64,000 bases of DNA from Pseudomonas sp. N040. GTDB taxonomy: Bacteria; Pseudomonadota; Gammaproteobacteria; Pseudomonadales; Pseudomonadaceae. The notes below the pieces were generated by a model. It saw only the letters and a list, made by a program, of their open reading frames with translations. It had not been told where the DNA came from and searched no databases. This document shows positions 51,082 through 62,066 of this stretch, one piece after another. Both the position numbers and the translations under genes were made by a program. How positions within the stretch are numbered: position 1 is the first letter of the stretch; each line of letters starts with the position of its first letter. The stretch is from assembly GCF_015637705.1 (NCBI RefSeq), contig NZ_JADOBE010000001.1, positions 372,001-436,000 of the forward strand, in the 5' to 3' direction.

Positions 51082-53126
51082 GCCGCCTCCTCGACCAGGC
51101 CGCTGTGGCGCAGCAACGCATCGATGCTGGGCTCGCGGCCACGGAAGTCGACAAACAGCAGCATCGGCTCCTGTGAGCCGCCGCGGGCGAGAATCGCCTC
51201 GCGGAAAGCCCGGCCGGTGTCGGCATTCAGCACACCCTCTTCCTCGAACCTGGAGAAGGCATCCGCGGACAGTACCTCTGCCCACTTGTAGCTGTAGTAA
51301 CCGGCCGCGTAACCACCGGCAAAGATGTGCGCGAAGCTGTTGGCGAAGCGGTTGTAGGCCGGCGGCCGCAGTACCGAGACTTCGTCACGGATGCTTTCCA
51401 GCACCGCCATCACACTGCGGCCATCGCCGTGACTGGCGTGCAGCTCGAAGTCGAACAGTGAAAACTCGAGCTGCCGCATCATCATCAATCCGGACTGGAA
51501 GTTCTTTGCTGCCAGCATCTTCTCCAGCAGGTCCTGCGGCAACGGCTCGGCCGTCTCGAAATGACCGGAAATCAGCGCCAGGCCTTCGGGCTCCCAACAC
51601 CAGTTCTCCATGAACTGACTGGGTAATTCGACCGCATCCCACGCAACCCCATTAATTCCTGATGCACCGGCGTGTTCAACGCGGGTCAGCAGGTGATGCA
51701 GGCCGTGGCCGAATTCGTGGAACAGGGTGGTGACTTCGTCATGGGTCAGCAGCGCCGGCTGGCCAGCCACCGCCGGAGTGAAGTTGCACACCAGGTTGGC
51801 CACCGGACTGATCAGCTCGCCAGTGGCGGTGCGGCGCTTGTCCCGGGCGCCGTCCATCCAGGCACCACCGCGCTTGTTGGCACGGGCATAGAGGTCGAAG
51901 AAGAAACGGCCGACGTGCTGGCCATGCTCGTTGATCTCAAACAGGCGCACGTCCGGATGCCAGCTGTCGAAACCGGACAGTTCCTTGATCTGGATGCCGT
52001 AGAGCTTCTCGACAATGGCAAACAGACCGGACAGCACCTTGTCGATCGGGAACCAGGCGCGCACCTGCTCCTGGGCGATGCTGTAGCGCTGCTGGCGGAG
52101 CTTCTCGCTGTAGTAGCCAACGTCCCAGCTGTGCAGCTCGCTCAGACCCTGCTCGGCAGCGAAGGCGCGCAATTCCTGCAAGTCACGGACCGCGAACGGC
52201 TTGCTGCGCACGGCCAGATCGCGGAGGAAATTCAGCACCTGCTCGGTCGACTCGGCCATCTTGCCGGCCAGCGACAGTTCGCTGTAATTGGCGAAACCGA
52301 GCAGCCGGGCCAGCTCCTGGCGCAGGTCGAGGATCTCGTTCATCAACGGGCCGTTGTCGAACTGGCCGGCGTTCGGCCCCTGGTCCGAGGCACGGGTGCA
52401 ATAGGCAGCGTACAGCTCTTCGCGCAGGGCACGGTCGTCGGCGTAGGTCATTACCGCGTAATAGCTGGGGAACTCCAGGCTGATCAGCCAGCCGTCCAGT
52501 TCCTTGGCCGCCGCGGCCTGGGCCATCTGTGCCTTGGCCGAGTCAGTGAGGCCGGCCAGCGCCGCCTCATCGGTAAGGTGCTTGCTCCAGGCCTGGGTGG
52601 CATCGAGCAGCTGGTTGGAGAAGCTGCTGGTCAGCTCCGAGAGCCGCATCTGGATCGCGCCATAACGCTGCTGCCCGGCCGGCGGCAGGTCGATGCCGGA
52701 CAGGCGGAAGTCGCGCAGGGCGTGCTCGAGGATGGTCTGCTGCGCCACGTCGAAACGGCTGGCTTGCGGACTGGCCGCCAGCGCCGCGTAGGCCTCGAAC
52801 AACGGCTTGTTCTGGCCCATCTCGGTCCAGTACTCGGACAGTTTCGGCAGGCAGGCCTCGTAGGCGGCGCGCAATTCAGGACTGTTGCACACCGCATTGA
52901 GATGGCTGACCGGCCCCCAGGCGCGACCCAGGCGCGCGTTCAGTTCGTCCAGCGCCAACACCAGGCCCGACCAGCTTGGTGCGGCATGCTGGGCCTCGAG
53001 CAGCTGGCTGATGGCGGCCCGGTTGTCGGCAAGGATCTGGCTGATGGCTGGCTCGACATGCTCGGGGCGAATGGCGGAGTAGGGTGGCAGGTCGAAGTCC
53101 TGCAGCAGGGGATTACTGACAGTCAC
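51078..53126 (-). CDS. prlC: Oligopeptidase A, M3 family
   Basis: A 682-residue cytoplasmic zinc metallopeptidase that degrades short peptides, including signal peptides cut from exported proteins. The HExxH motif is H470-EFG-H474 in TLFHEFGHGLHHLL, and the third ligand Glu is in VELPSQFMENW. The GTG at 53126 follows AAGGATGATTCC and is preferred over the longer frame to 53159. It heads an overlapping prlC-yheV-prenyltransferase transcript and is divergent from the carbonic anhydrase gene. Confidence 0.95.
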   Translation of the reverse strand: MTVSNPLLQDFDLPPYSAIRPEHVEPAISQILADNRAAISQLLEAQHAAPSWSGLVLALDELNARLGRAWGPVSHLNAVCNSPELRAAYEACLPKLSEYWTEMGQNKPLFEAYAALAASPQASRFDVAQQTILEHALRDFRLSGIDLPPAGQQRYGAIQMRLSELTSSFSNQLLDATQAWSKHLTDEAALAGLTDSAKAQMAQAAAAKELDGWLISLEFPSYYAVMTYADDRALREELYAAYCTRASDQGPNAGQFDNGPLMNEILDLRQELARLLGFANYSELSLAGKMAESTEQVLNFLRDLAVRSKPFAVRDLQELRAFAAEQGLSELHSWDVGYYSEKLRQQRYSIAQEQVRAWFPIDKVLSGLFAIVEKLYGIQIKELSGFDSWHPDVRLFEINEHGQHVGRFFFDLYARANKRGGAWMDGARDKRRTATGELISPVANLVCNFTPAVAGQPALLTHDEVTTLFHEFGHGLHHLLTRVEHAGASGINGVAWDAVELPSQFMENWCWEPEGLALISGHFETAEPLPQDLLEKMLAAKNFQSGLMMMRQLEFSLFDFELHASHGDGRSVMAVLESIRDEVSVLRPPAYNRFANSFAHIFAGGYAAGYYSYKWAEVLSADAFSRFEEEGVLNADTGRAFREAILARGGSQEPMLLFVDFRGREPSIDALLRHSGLVEEAA

Positions 53127-53225
53127 GGAATCATCCTTTGAGCGGTTGGCGCGGTGCAAACAGGCACCTGTATGGCCGCCATCTTAATTACAATCGGACA
53201 ATCCCGCAGCCAGAAGGACTCTATC

Positions 53226-53768
53226 GTGGCAATCAGAACGTATCAGGGCATGACACCGACGCTCGGCCAGCGTGCCTTCGTCGATGCCAGCGCGGTGGTG
53301 CTGGGCGACGTGCAGCTTGGCGATGACAGTTCGGTGTGGCCGCAGGCGGTGGTGCGCGGCGACATGCAGCGCATCCGCATCGGCGCGCGGTCCAGCGTGC
53401 AGGATGGCAGCGTGCTGCACATCACCCATGCCGGGCCGTATAACCCGGATGGCTTCCCGCTGCTGATCGGTGACGAGGTCACCATCGGCCACAACGTCAC
53501 CCTGCATGGCTGCACGCTCGGCAACCGCATTCTGGTTGGCATGGGCAGCATCATCATGGATGGCGCGGTGGTCGAGGACGAGGTGGTGATCGCCGCCGGC
53601 AGCCTGGTGCCGCCGGGCAAGCGGCTGCACAGCGGCTTTCTCTACGTTGGCAGTCCAGTCACCCAGGCCCGCCCGCTGAGCGACCGGGAGCGCACCTTTT
53701 TCAGCTACAGCGCCAGCAATTACGTGAAGCTCAAGGAGCTGCACCTGGCCGAAGGCTTTGACGGCTAG
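53226..53768 (+). CDS. Gamma-class carbonic anhydrase family protein
   Basis: A 180-residue left-handed beta-helix protein with hexapeptide repeats (VVLGDVQLGDDSSVWPQAVVRGD and VTIGHNVTLHGC, each continuing the pattern). Zinc-binding His residues fit VLHITHAG and TIGHNVTLHGC. Bacterial members are gamma carbonic anhydrases or CaiE/PaaY-like thioesterases; activity cannot be decided from sequence. The GTG at 53226 follows AAGGACTCTATC. In pseudomonads it is regularly next to prlC. Confidence 0.9.
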   Translation: MAIRTYQGMTPTLGQRAFVDASAVVLGDVQLGDDSSVWPQAVVRGDMQRIRIGARSSVQDGSVLHITHAGPYNPDGFPLLIGDEVTIGHNVTLHGCTLGNRILVGMGSIIMDGAVVEDEVVIAAGSLVPPGKRLHSGFLYVGSPVTQARPLSDRERTFFSYSASNYVKLKELHLAEGFDG

Positions 53769-53788
53769 CCGGCCTTGTCCGCGTGCGG

Positions 53789-54022
53789 CTAGTCGGAATG
53801 CCGCTGGTAAATGATCTTGCGGCTGCCGTTCTCGCAACTGCCGACCACCGTGGCCTGATCCTTGACCTCGTCGTTCGCCACGATCTCGAGGGTATAGGAG
53901 GGTACCCCGGCGGCCTGGATCTTCGCCTCGATTTCAGCCTTGAGTTCGGCACAGGGTTTCGGTGCCGCCTGCGCCAGGCCGGTGCAGGCCAGCAGCAACA
54001 GGGTAATCAGGGTTCTCTGCAT
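53789..54022 (-). CDS. DUF1161 family exported protein
   Basis: A 77-residue exported protein. Signal peptide ends at AQA near residue 20. The mature part has CAELKAEIEAKIQAAG, then YTLEIV and GSCENGSRKIIYQR, the DUF1161 pattern with one Cys pair. E. coli relatives are small periplasmic proteins of unknown function. It converges on the carbonic anhydrase gene. Confidence 0.88.
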   Translation of the reverse strand: MQRTLITLLLLACTGLAQAAPKPCAELKAEIEAKIQAAGVPSYTLEIVANDEVKDQATVVGSCENGSRKIIYQRHSD

Positions 54023-54063
54023 GATGGTATGTCCTGGAAAGAAAGCGCTGCGAAATGCGCCAG

Positions 54064-55194
54064 TCAGTGGCGCCCCGTAGCACAGTTTAGTCCAGCCGCC
54101 CGGTTGCTGCGGTGCGCGGCCAGCAGTTCGTGCAAGCGCTGCTGGCGAGCCGCCGGCGGCTGTTCCGCGAGGCGCTCCACCGCCGTGTAGAATGCCGGCC
54201 AGCGCCGTCCCGAGCGCTCGAACAGTTCGGCAAACGCCGGCACCCACTGCTCGTACAAGCCAAAGGGCAGCAGCTTGGCATTGTTCAGCGGCCCGTCGAT
54301 CCAGGCGTCATAGCGCCCGTCACCCTGCCAGCGGGTGTCACGCAGCTGCCGGTATTCCGCCCGCAGCCGCTCGAACTCGGCCTGTTTGGCCAGACGCATC
54401 CGGGCTGCGGGTTGTCCGCTGGCATACACCCGTTCCAGCCGCGCCCGGGTATCCAGCACCAGCGTCGTCAGTTGCTGGCGGCGGCAGGCCTGCCAGGGAT
54501 TGCCAGGGGCCTCTCCACGACTGGCCAGCCACTGCCGCAAGCCTTCCTGCTCGACAAAGCTGGCAAAGGATTCATTAAAGGCACTGTCGTCGCCGACATA
54601 CAGCTGCTGGTGGGCCAGCTCGTGGAAGATCACTGCGGCAACGTGCTGATCGTCGCGCAGCAACATGCTGCTGAGCAGCGGGTCGTCGAACCAGCCAAGT
54701 GTCGAATAGGCTTCGACCCCGCCGATCCAGACATCCTTGCCGGCCAGCTGCTGCACGGCGGCGGCACCGCGGGCACGGCTCTGCTCATAGTAGCCGCGAT
54801 AGGCCACGCAACCGGCGAACGGAAAGCACTGCTCCTCCGCTGAGAGGGAAAACTCTGCGGTGACGTAAACATTCCACAGCACCACCGGCCGCTGGATATC
54901 GGCAAACACGCGGTAACTCTGGTTATCCGGCAGGGCCAGCGCACTGCTGGCAAAACTGCGCGCCTGCAGCGCCAGCACCAGACGCTGGCGCAACAAGGCG
55001 TCGCGGGCGGGATCCGCCAGCACCTGCTCGATCGGTTCGCGCTGTTGCATCAGCTGCAAATGACCGCGGCTCACCTGGACGTAGTAATCCACTGTAGAGC
55101 AGCCGGCCAGCAGACCGCCCACAGCCAGCGCCGCAAGCTTCTGGCGGATCTGGCGTAGACCCGCTGCAATTCGGGGACGATACTTGTTGTTCAT
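54064..55194 (-). CDS. Putative zinc aminopeptidase lipoprotein (PF10023-type)
   Basis: A 376-residue lipoprotein with lipobox LLAGC near residue 32. The zinc motif H191-ELA-H195 and a later Glu in FNESFASFVEQEG fit a gluzincin-type metallopeptidase of the Aminopep family. YYVQVSRGHLQLM near the start is a typical segment. The substrate is unknown. It is divergent from the G-rich lipoprotein gene, the starts being 30 bp apart. Confidence 0.87.
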   Translation of the reverse strand: MNNKYRPRIAAGLRQIRQKLAALAVGGLLAGCSTVDYYVQVSRGHLQLMQQREPIEQVLADPARDALLRQRLVLALQARSFASSALALPDNQSYRVFADIQRPVVLWNVYVTAEFSLSAEEQCFPFAGCVAYRGYYEQSRARGAAAVQQLAGKDVWIGGVEAYSTLGWFDDPLLSSMLLRDDQHVAAVIFHELAHQQLYVGDDSAFNESFASFVEQEGLRQWLASRGEAPGNPWQACRRQQLTTLVLDTRARLERVYASGQPAARMRLAKQAEFERLRAEYRQLRDTRWQGDGRYDAWIDGPLNNAKLLPFGLYEQWVPAFAELFERSGRRWPAFYTAVERLAEQPPAARQQRLHELLAAHRSNRAAGLNCATGRH

Positions 55195-55223
55195 TGCACA
55201 ACTGTCGTAGGCGGAGCCAGAGC

Positions 55224-55655
55224 ATGCCACGAATACTTTTCTGCAGCCTCCTGCTACTGCTGACCGCCTGCGCCCAGGTGCGGCCGGCAGCGGATCCGGC
55301 CAAGGCCTGGATCGACCTCTACAGCATTGCCGGCAATCAGCTCAGCGCCCAGGAAGTGGATGGCCGCCAATGGAACGATGCACGCTATTTCGAAGTATCT
55401 CCCGGCAAGCACCGCCTGCAGGTACGCCTGCAGTTCGAGGTCAGTGGCGGAGGCGGGAGCGGCACCGAGAACAGCGGTGGAGGCGGGAGCGGAACACGCA
55501 CCTGCATACTGGCCCTGGACTACGACCACTTCGAGGCCGGCCAGCACTACCGGCTCAAGGCGGGCACCGTTTCGCGGCGCGGCTGGCTGCGCCTGTATGA
55601 CCGCGACGGCAATCTGCTGAGTCGTGGCCAGCAGCTGCGCTGTGGGGCGTTCTGA
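55224..55655 (+). CDS. Lipoprotein with natural GGGGS-like tandem repeat
   Basis: A 143-residue lipoprotein with lipobox LLTAC near residue 17. The mature domain resembles small pseudomonad lipoproteins with a PEGA-like beta fold (RYFEVSPGKHRLQVRLQF, then a later YDHFEAGQHYRLKAG). Between them is SGGGGSGTEN followed by SGGGGSGTRT, encoded by two near-identical segments of about 27-30 bp, which would form a flexible loop. Function is unknown. It converges on the dodecin gene with a palindrome spanning both stops. Confidence 0.78.
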   Translation: MPRILFCSLLLLLTACAQVRPAADPAKAWIDLYSIAGNQLSAQEVDGRQWNDARYFEVSPGKHRLQVRLQFEVSGGGGSGTENSGGGGSGTRTCILALDYDHFEAGQHYRLKAGTVSRRGWLRLYDRDGNLLSRGQQLRCGAF

Positions 55656-55670
55656 TCGCGACGCGATCAG
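55652..55670. terminator. Perfect palindrome spanning two convergent stop codons
   Basis: CTGATCGCG, one A, and CGCGATCAG form a perfect 9-bp inverted repeat containing both the lipoprotein stop (55653-55655) and the dodecin stop (55667-55669). No T tract follows. The same arrangement is seen at 4824-4840. Confidence 0.35.
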
Positions 55671-55882
55671 CTGTTGGCAATCCGGAAGCCGATTTTCAGG
55701 GTTACCTGGTAGTGCCCGACGCCACCATTGACGATATGCCCGCGGGTCTCCACCACCTCGAACCACTCCATCAGCTTGATGCTCTTGGCCGCCTCGGCCA
55801 GCGCACTGTTGATGGCGTCTTCGATGCTGAGTGGCGATGAACCGACCAGTTCGACTTTTTTGTAGGTGTGATGATTTGACAT
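55667..55882 (-). CDS. Dodecin family flavin-binding protein
   Basis: A 71-residue protein of the dodecin fold, which assembles into hollow dodecamers that store or buffer flavins or CoA. The pattern YKKVELVGSSPLSIEDAINSAL continues through WFEVVETRG, whose Trp stacks on the flavin, to GHYQVTLKIGFRI. The ATG at 55882 is chosen over a longer frame to 55942 because it begins the family sequence and follows AGGAGCACGGCA. Confidence 0.93.
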   Translation of the reverse strand: MSNHHTYKKVELVGSSPLSIEDAINSALAEAAKSIKLMEWFEVVETRGHIVNGGVGHYQVTLKIGFRIANS

Positions 55883-56054
55883 TGCCGTGCTCCTGCCGCG
55901 CCATGGTTCTTCAACGCTAGTCAAGGCGGCCTGTACAAGCAACTCTTGCAGGCGTGCAAGGCAGATTTTTCAGACAGTTCCTGCAATACTCAGAGCCTAG
56001 TCGCCGGCCTTGGACCGGCGTCAGCCGCTGCAAACACTCACCGGAATTTCGTCT

Positions 56055-58397
56055 ATGACCGACACGCCTCCTGCCTTGCCCAAAGCCCGCGTCAAACCGG
56101 CCAGCAACTGGTCCGCCATCTGGGTACTACCGATCATCGCCCTGCTGATTGGCGGCTGGCTGGGCTGGAAAGCCTACACCGAGGCCGGGGTCGTGATCGA
56201 CATCCAGTTCGACGGCGGTGACGGCCTGCAGGCCGGCAAGACCGAGCTGTTCTACAAGGGCATCGCGCTGGGCAAGGTGCAGAGCGTCAACCTTGACCAG
56301 AAAACCCAGAAAGTGCACGTCAGCCTCGAGGTGGATCGCCATGCCGAAGACTTCCTGCGCGAAAAGACCATTTTCTGGCTGGTGAAGCCGAATATTTCGC
56401 TGGCCGGGGTGACCGGACTGGAAACCCTGGTTTCCGGCAATTACATCGCCATCAGTCCCGGCGAAGGCAAACCCCGGCGCAAGTTCATCGCACTCAGCGA
56501 TCCGCCGCCACTGGCCGATGCGCTACCGGGCCTACACCTCAAGTTGCGGGCCAAAACCCTCGGGTCGCTGACCGAGGGCAGCCCGGTCTACTACCGGCAT
56601 ATCCAGGTTGGCTCGGTGACCGGCTACGCCCTCGACAACAATGACCAGTCGATCCTGATCAAGGCGCATATCCGGCCTGAATACGCCCAGCTGGTGAATG
56701 CCGAGACACGCTTCTGGAACGCCAGCGGCTTCAGCGTAACCGCGGGGCTGTCCGGAGTGAAAGTGGATGTCGAATCCCTGCTCAGCGTCGCCGTAGGTGG
56801 TATCGCCTTCGACAACGACCCGTTGCCGCCTGGCGGTTTTAACCGGGAGGCCAGTAAAACGTCGCTGATGCCGCTGGATTACCCCAGCCATGAGTACCCC
56901 CTCTTTGAGAACTACCAGGATGCCCAGACGGGGGTAAGCATCGATGTGGAGCTGCCCAATTTTGCCGGCCTCGAGGCGAACAAGACCCAGGTGCGCTGGA
57001 ATGGCTTCCCCGTGGGGTTGGTCAAGGGTGGCAAGGTCAGCAAAGACCTGAAGAGCTTCATGGCCGAACTGGATATCGACCCGCGAGCCAAGGCCTGGCT
57101 GACCGAGGACGCCGCCTTCTGGCTGGTGCAGCCGGAGATCTCGCTGAATGGCATCCGCGGGTTCGATGCGCTCCTGCGCGGCAACTATCTCGAGTTCAAA
57201 CCCGGAGCACTGGACAAACCGGCACGCCGGCAGTTCACCGCGCTATCCGGGCCACCGGCGATCAACTTCACCACCCCCGGTCTGCACCTGATCCTGACCA
57301 CCAAACAGGCAGCCTCGCTCAAGGCCGGCAGCCCCGTCATGTTCCGTCAGCTGGTGGTGGGCTCCATCACTAATGTGACACTGACACCCGACCATCAGGA
57401 AGTGCGGGTTGGTGTGCTGATCAACCCCGAGTACAGCCAGCTGGTCAACAGTTCCTCGCGCTTCTGGAATGCCAGTGGCGTCACCCTCAGCGGCGGGTTC
57501 TCGGGCTTTGAGGTCCGCAGCGAATCCTTGGCAGCCCTGGTTAACGGTGGTATCGCCTTCGAGACACCCGAGCCAAAGGCCGCTGCGGTGCATAACGGCA
57601 GCAACTTTGCCCTGCATGCCGATCAGGCCAGCGCCACCCGGGTCGCCGAAATGATCGAGCTGGAGGTGCTCAATGCCGATGGCCTGCGGGCCGGCACTCC
57701 CGTGCGCTACCGCGGCTTCCAGGTCGGCGAAGTCAATGGCGTCGAACTCAGCGCCGACCTGAAAACCCTGAAGCTGCAGATCATGCTTACCCAGGCCGCT
57801 GCACGCATTGCCCGCCAGGGCAGCACCTTCACGGTGATTCGGCCGGAACTCAGCCTGATGAAGGCCGCCAACCTGGACACCCTGATCACCGGGCCCTACA
57901 TCGAGGTACAGCCAGCCAGCAACCCCGCCGCGGGCAAGCAGACCCGGTTCAAGGGTGAGGCCCTGGTCAGGGTTGAAGCGGAAAAGAAGGCCGGGCTGAA
58001 CCTGAGCCTGAGCACCCTGCAACGCAAGTCACTGAAAGCCGGCATGGCGGTTACCTATCGCGGCATGGCCGTCGGCACTGTCACCGATCTTGAACTGAGC
58101 CCGGATGCTGCCAGTGTTCTGGTGCACATCCAGATCCTGCCGCGCTACGGCAAGCTGGTGTACAGCGGCAGCAAGTTCTGGAACGAAAGCGGCCTGAACG
58201 TCGACTTCTCGCTGTTCAAGGGCGCGCAGGTGCGCACTGACTCGGTGGAGTCCCTGCTGCAAGGCAGCATTGCCTTTGCCACTCCGGCAGGTGCGCTCAA
58301 GGGTGCGCCGGCGCACGCCGGGCAGGTGTTCGATCTGCACCCAGAGGCGCAGGACGAGTGGTTACAGTGGCGGCCAAGGTTCGCCCTGGATCGCTAG
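56055..58397 (+). CDS. Multi-MCE protein (PqiB/LetB-like, six MCE domains)
   Basis: A 780-residue protein with one N-terminal membrane helix (about 20-42) and six tandem MCE domains. They begin near residues 49, 165, 290, 405, 540 and 650, each with a GL-x-x-G-x-x-V-x-(Y/F)-R-G-x-x-V-G-x-V core. E. coli PqiB has three and LetB seven, so this is intermediate. Such proteins stack as hexameric rings and form a lipid tunnel between the membranes. The usual PqiA/LetA membrane partner is not encoded beside it: upstream is dodecin and downstream trpI, so the partner must be elsewhere. Start at 56055 (MTDTPPALPKAR) follows a weak ribosome binding site. Confidence 0.9.
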   Translation: MTDTPPALPKARVKPASNWSAIWVLPIIALLIGGWLGWKAYTEAGVVIDIQFDGGDGLQAGKTELFYKGIALGKVQSVNLDQKTQKVHVSLEVDRHAEDFLREKTIFWLVKPNISLAGVTGLETLVSGNYIAISPGEGKPRRKFIALSDPPPLADALPGLHLKLRAKTLGSLTEGSPVYYRHIQVGSVTGYALDNNDQSILIKAHIRPEYAQLVNAETRFWNASGFSVTAGLSGVKVDVESLLSVAVGGIAFDNDPLPPGGFNREASKTSLMPLDYPSHEYPLFENYQDAQTGVSIDVELPNFAGLEANKTQVRWNGFPVGLVKGGKVSKDLKSFMAELDIDPRAKAWLTEDAAFWLVQPEISLNGIRGFDALLRGNYLEFKPGALDKPARRQFTALSGPPAINFTTPGLHLILTTKQAASLKAGSPVMFRQLVVGSITNVTLTPDHQEVRVGVLINPEYSQLVNSSSRFWNASGVTLSGGFSGFEVRSESLAALVNGGIAFETPEPKAAAVHNGSNFALHADQASATRVAEMIELEVLNADGLRAGTPVRYRGFQVGEVNGVELSADLKTLKLQIMLTQAAARIARQGSTFTVIRPELSLMKAANLDTLITGPYIEVQPASNPAAGKQTRFKGEALVRVEAEKKAGLNLSLSTLQRKSLKAGMAVTYRGMAVGTVTDLELSPDAASVLVHIQILPRYGKLVYSGSKFWNESGLNVDFSLFKGAQVRTDSVESLLQGSIAFATPAGALKGAPAHAGQVFDLHPEAQDEWLQWRPRFALDR

Positions 58398-58424
58398 GCC
58401 CGGTTGCAGCCTGACGGCAGGCTA

Positions 58425-58466
58425 AAACCGCAAAGGGCCGGCAGGTATGCTGGCCTCTTGCGGTTT
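58425..58466. terminator. Long hairpin after the six-MCE gene
   Basis: AAACCGCAA (58425-58433) and TTGCGGTTT (58458-58466) form a 9-bp stem extended by GGCC/GGCC inside. The outer A and T runs allow termination for both the MCE gene and the convergent trpI gene. Confidence 0.75.
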
Positions 58467-58520
58467 GTAGCGAGCAGAAAGCAACTCGCTCAATAGCTGT
58501 GCCCCTGCCGCAGCGATGGA

Positions 58521-59408
58521 CTACCCAGCCAGCTCCCGACGCAACCAGTCCAGCAGGCGGCTGGCACGCGGGTCGGAACTACGTGCCGAGGTCCAGAAAC
58601 TCAGGCGCGCCGGGCTCTCGACAAAGCCCCAGGGGGCCACCAGGCGACCGGCGGCCAGATCGTCCGCGACCAGCTGCTCCGGCGCGATGGCAATGCCCAG
58701 CCCGGCGACTGCGGCTTCCAGCAAGTAATACAGGTGCTCGAAGCCTTGTCCCAGACGCAAGGCTGTGGCGTCCAGCCCGCATAGCGCCAGCCATTGCGGC
58801 CAGGCCTGGGGGCGCGAAGTGGTGTGCAGCAGCGCTTCGCCCAGCAGCCGCGCTGGCGTCGCTGAGGCCAGCTCGGCAAAGCGCGGATGCCGGGGACTGA
58901 GCACCGGACCAATGCGTTCCGGCGCCAGTTCATGCACCTGCATGCTTGCCGGCCACGGCGGGGTGGCGAAGCACAGGGTGGCGTCCACCCCGGCGCGCAG
59001 CGGATCGAGTTCGCCGTCACTGGCCGACAGTTGCAGGCGCAGTTCGGGCAATTCGCGATGCAAACGGTCCAGCCGCGGAATGAACCAGCGCGCCAGCAGG
59101 CTGCCCGGACAACCCAGCACAAAGGGCGCATCGAGGGTTTGCCGTTGAATGCCGGCACACGCCGTGCGCAAGCGCTCGAACGCATCAAAAGCCACATCGC
59201 GCAGACGCACGCCAGCATCCGTGAGTTTTACGCCGCGCCCGTCCTTGACGAACAAGGTCACGGCAAGCTGTTCCTCCAACGCCCGTATCTGCCGGCTGAC
59301 TGCACCGTGCGTGACATGCAGTTCATCGGCTGCAAGGCTCATGCTTTGCAATCGAGCGGCGGCTTCAAAGGCCTTGAGAGCATTCAGCGGGGGCAGTTCT
59401 CGGTTCAT
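58521..59408 (-). CDS. trpI: LysR-family regulator TrpI
   Basis: A 295-residue LTTR that activates trpBA in pseudomonads when indoleglycerol phosphate accumulates. The N-terminal HTH has [20 protein letters not shown] and [16 protein letters not shown]. The effector domain (about 95-290) starts [18 protein letters not shown]. It is divergent from trpB with 149 bp between the starts, the known TrpI arrangement, and an LTTR dyad is present at 59414-59430. Confidence 0.93.
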   Translation of the reverse strand: MNRELPPLNALKAFEAAARLQSMSLAADELHVTHGAVSRQIRALEEQLAVTLFVKDGRGVKLTDAGVRLRDVAFDAFERLRTACAGIQRQTLDAPFVLGCPGSLLARWFIPRLDRLHRELPELRLQLSASDGELDPLRAGVDATLCFATPPWPASMQVHELAPERIGPVLSPRHPRFAELASATPARLLGEALLHTTSRPQAWPQWLALCGLDATALRLGQGFEHLYYLLEAAVAGLGIAIAPEQLVADDLAAGRLVAPWGFVESPARLSFWTSARSSDPRASRLLDWLRRELAG

Positions 59409-59413
59409 TTATA

Positions 59414-59430
59414 TGTGAGTTTTTCTGACA
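59414..59430. promoter_or_regulatory. Candidate TrpI operator
   Basis: TGTGAGTTTTTCTGACA is a near-perfect inverted repeat (five of six positions per arm) with the LTTR T-N11-A spacing, lying six bases from the trpI start. TrpI of P. aeruginosa binds such a dyad to repress itself and activate trpBA. Confidence 0.6.
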
Positions 59431-59476
59431 GGTATGTGCAATCTAATCGCTTTTCTGTCTGGCTGCACGGGTTTAG

Positions 59477-61578
<2,102 letters not shown>

Positions 61579-61820
61579 GTCTGGCGCCAGCGCCCGATCC
61601 TGAATGCTTGCACGCATGGATAGCCGTTCCAGCCGGAATGGCTGCAATGCCATGCCTGGGCGAAATTGGCCGTGGAACAACTGCAGGCAGGGCTGCGCAG
61701 ACAGCCATGCCTGCGCGACCAACGGCAGCAAACGCCGCGCGCACTGCAGTCGAACCAACTACCCTGAGAGAAGGTCCGCCGCCATGCGTGTGCGACAGGA
61801 TGCCTGCTGGAGATTTCTAG

Positions 61821-62057
61821 ATGGCCAATGAAGAAAAACCCGAGTTTTCCTTTGCAGGGCTGAGCCTGCTGCCTCTGGAAGAGGACACGCCAGCCCCTGT
61901 CGCGCCAGCGGCCAAGCCACTGCTCGATACCCGCCACACGGCGGACCGGCGCAGCCTGCCGGATCGGCGCAGTAGCGTGCGTTTTCAGGAGTCCCGGCGC
62001 AGCGGCAAGCCGCGTCGTCCCGGGGATAATCCCTGGGCTCCGGGCAGTGGCGTCTGA
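61821..62057 (+). CDS. Small basic hypothetical protein
   Basis: A 78-residue protein with an acidic and hydrophobic N-terminal half (EEKPEFSFAGLSLLPLEED) and a strongly basic C-terminal half (DRRSLPDRRSSVRFQESRR). It has no signal peptide or recognised domain and is probably unstructured in part. Start at 61821 follows TGGAGATTTCTAG, a good ribosome binding site. It converges on pbpG. Conservation could not be checked. Confidence 0.5.
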   Translation: MANEEKPEFSFAGLSLLPLEEDTPAPVAPAAKPLLDTRHTADRRSLPDRRSSVRFQESRRSGKPRRPGDNPWAPGSGV

Positions 62058-62066
62058 TCGTGGCTT

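Noticed and set aside
55440-55500. Gly-Ser repeat as a sign of vector or synthetic linker contamination
   Set aside because: The flanking lipoprotein is continuous and typical of the genome, and the two copies differ in codons and end residues.
61579-61820. Possible small gene between trpA and the 78-residue protein
   Set aside because: No frame with a ribosome binding site and sensible composition; nothing recognised in this 242-bp stretch.
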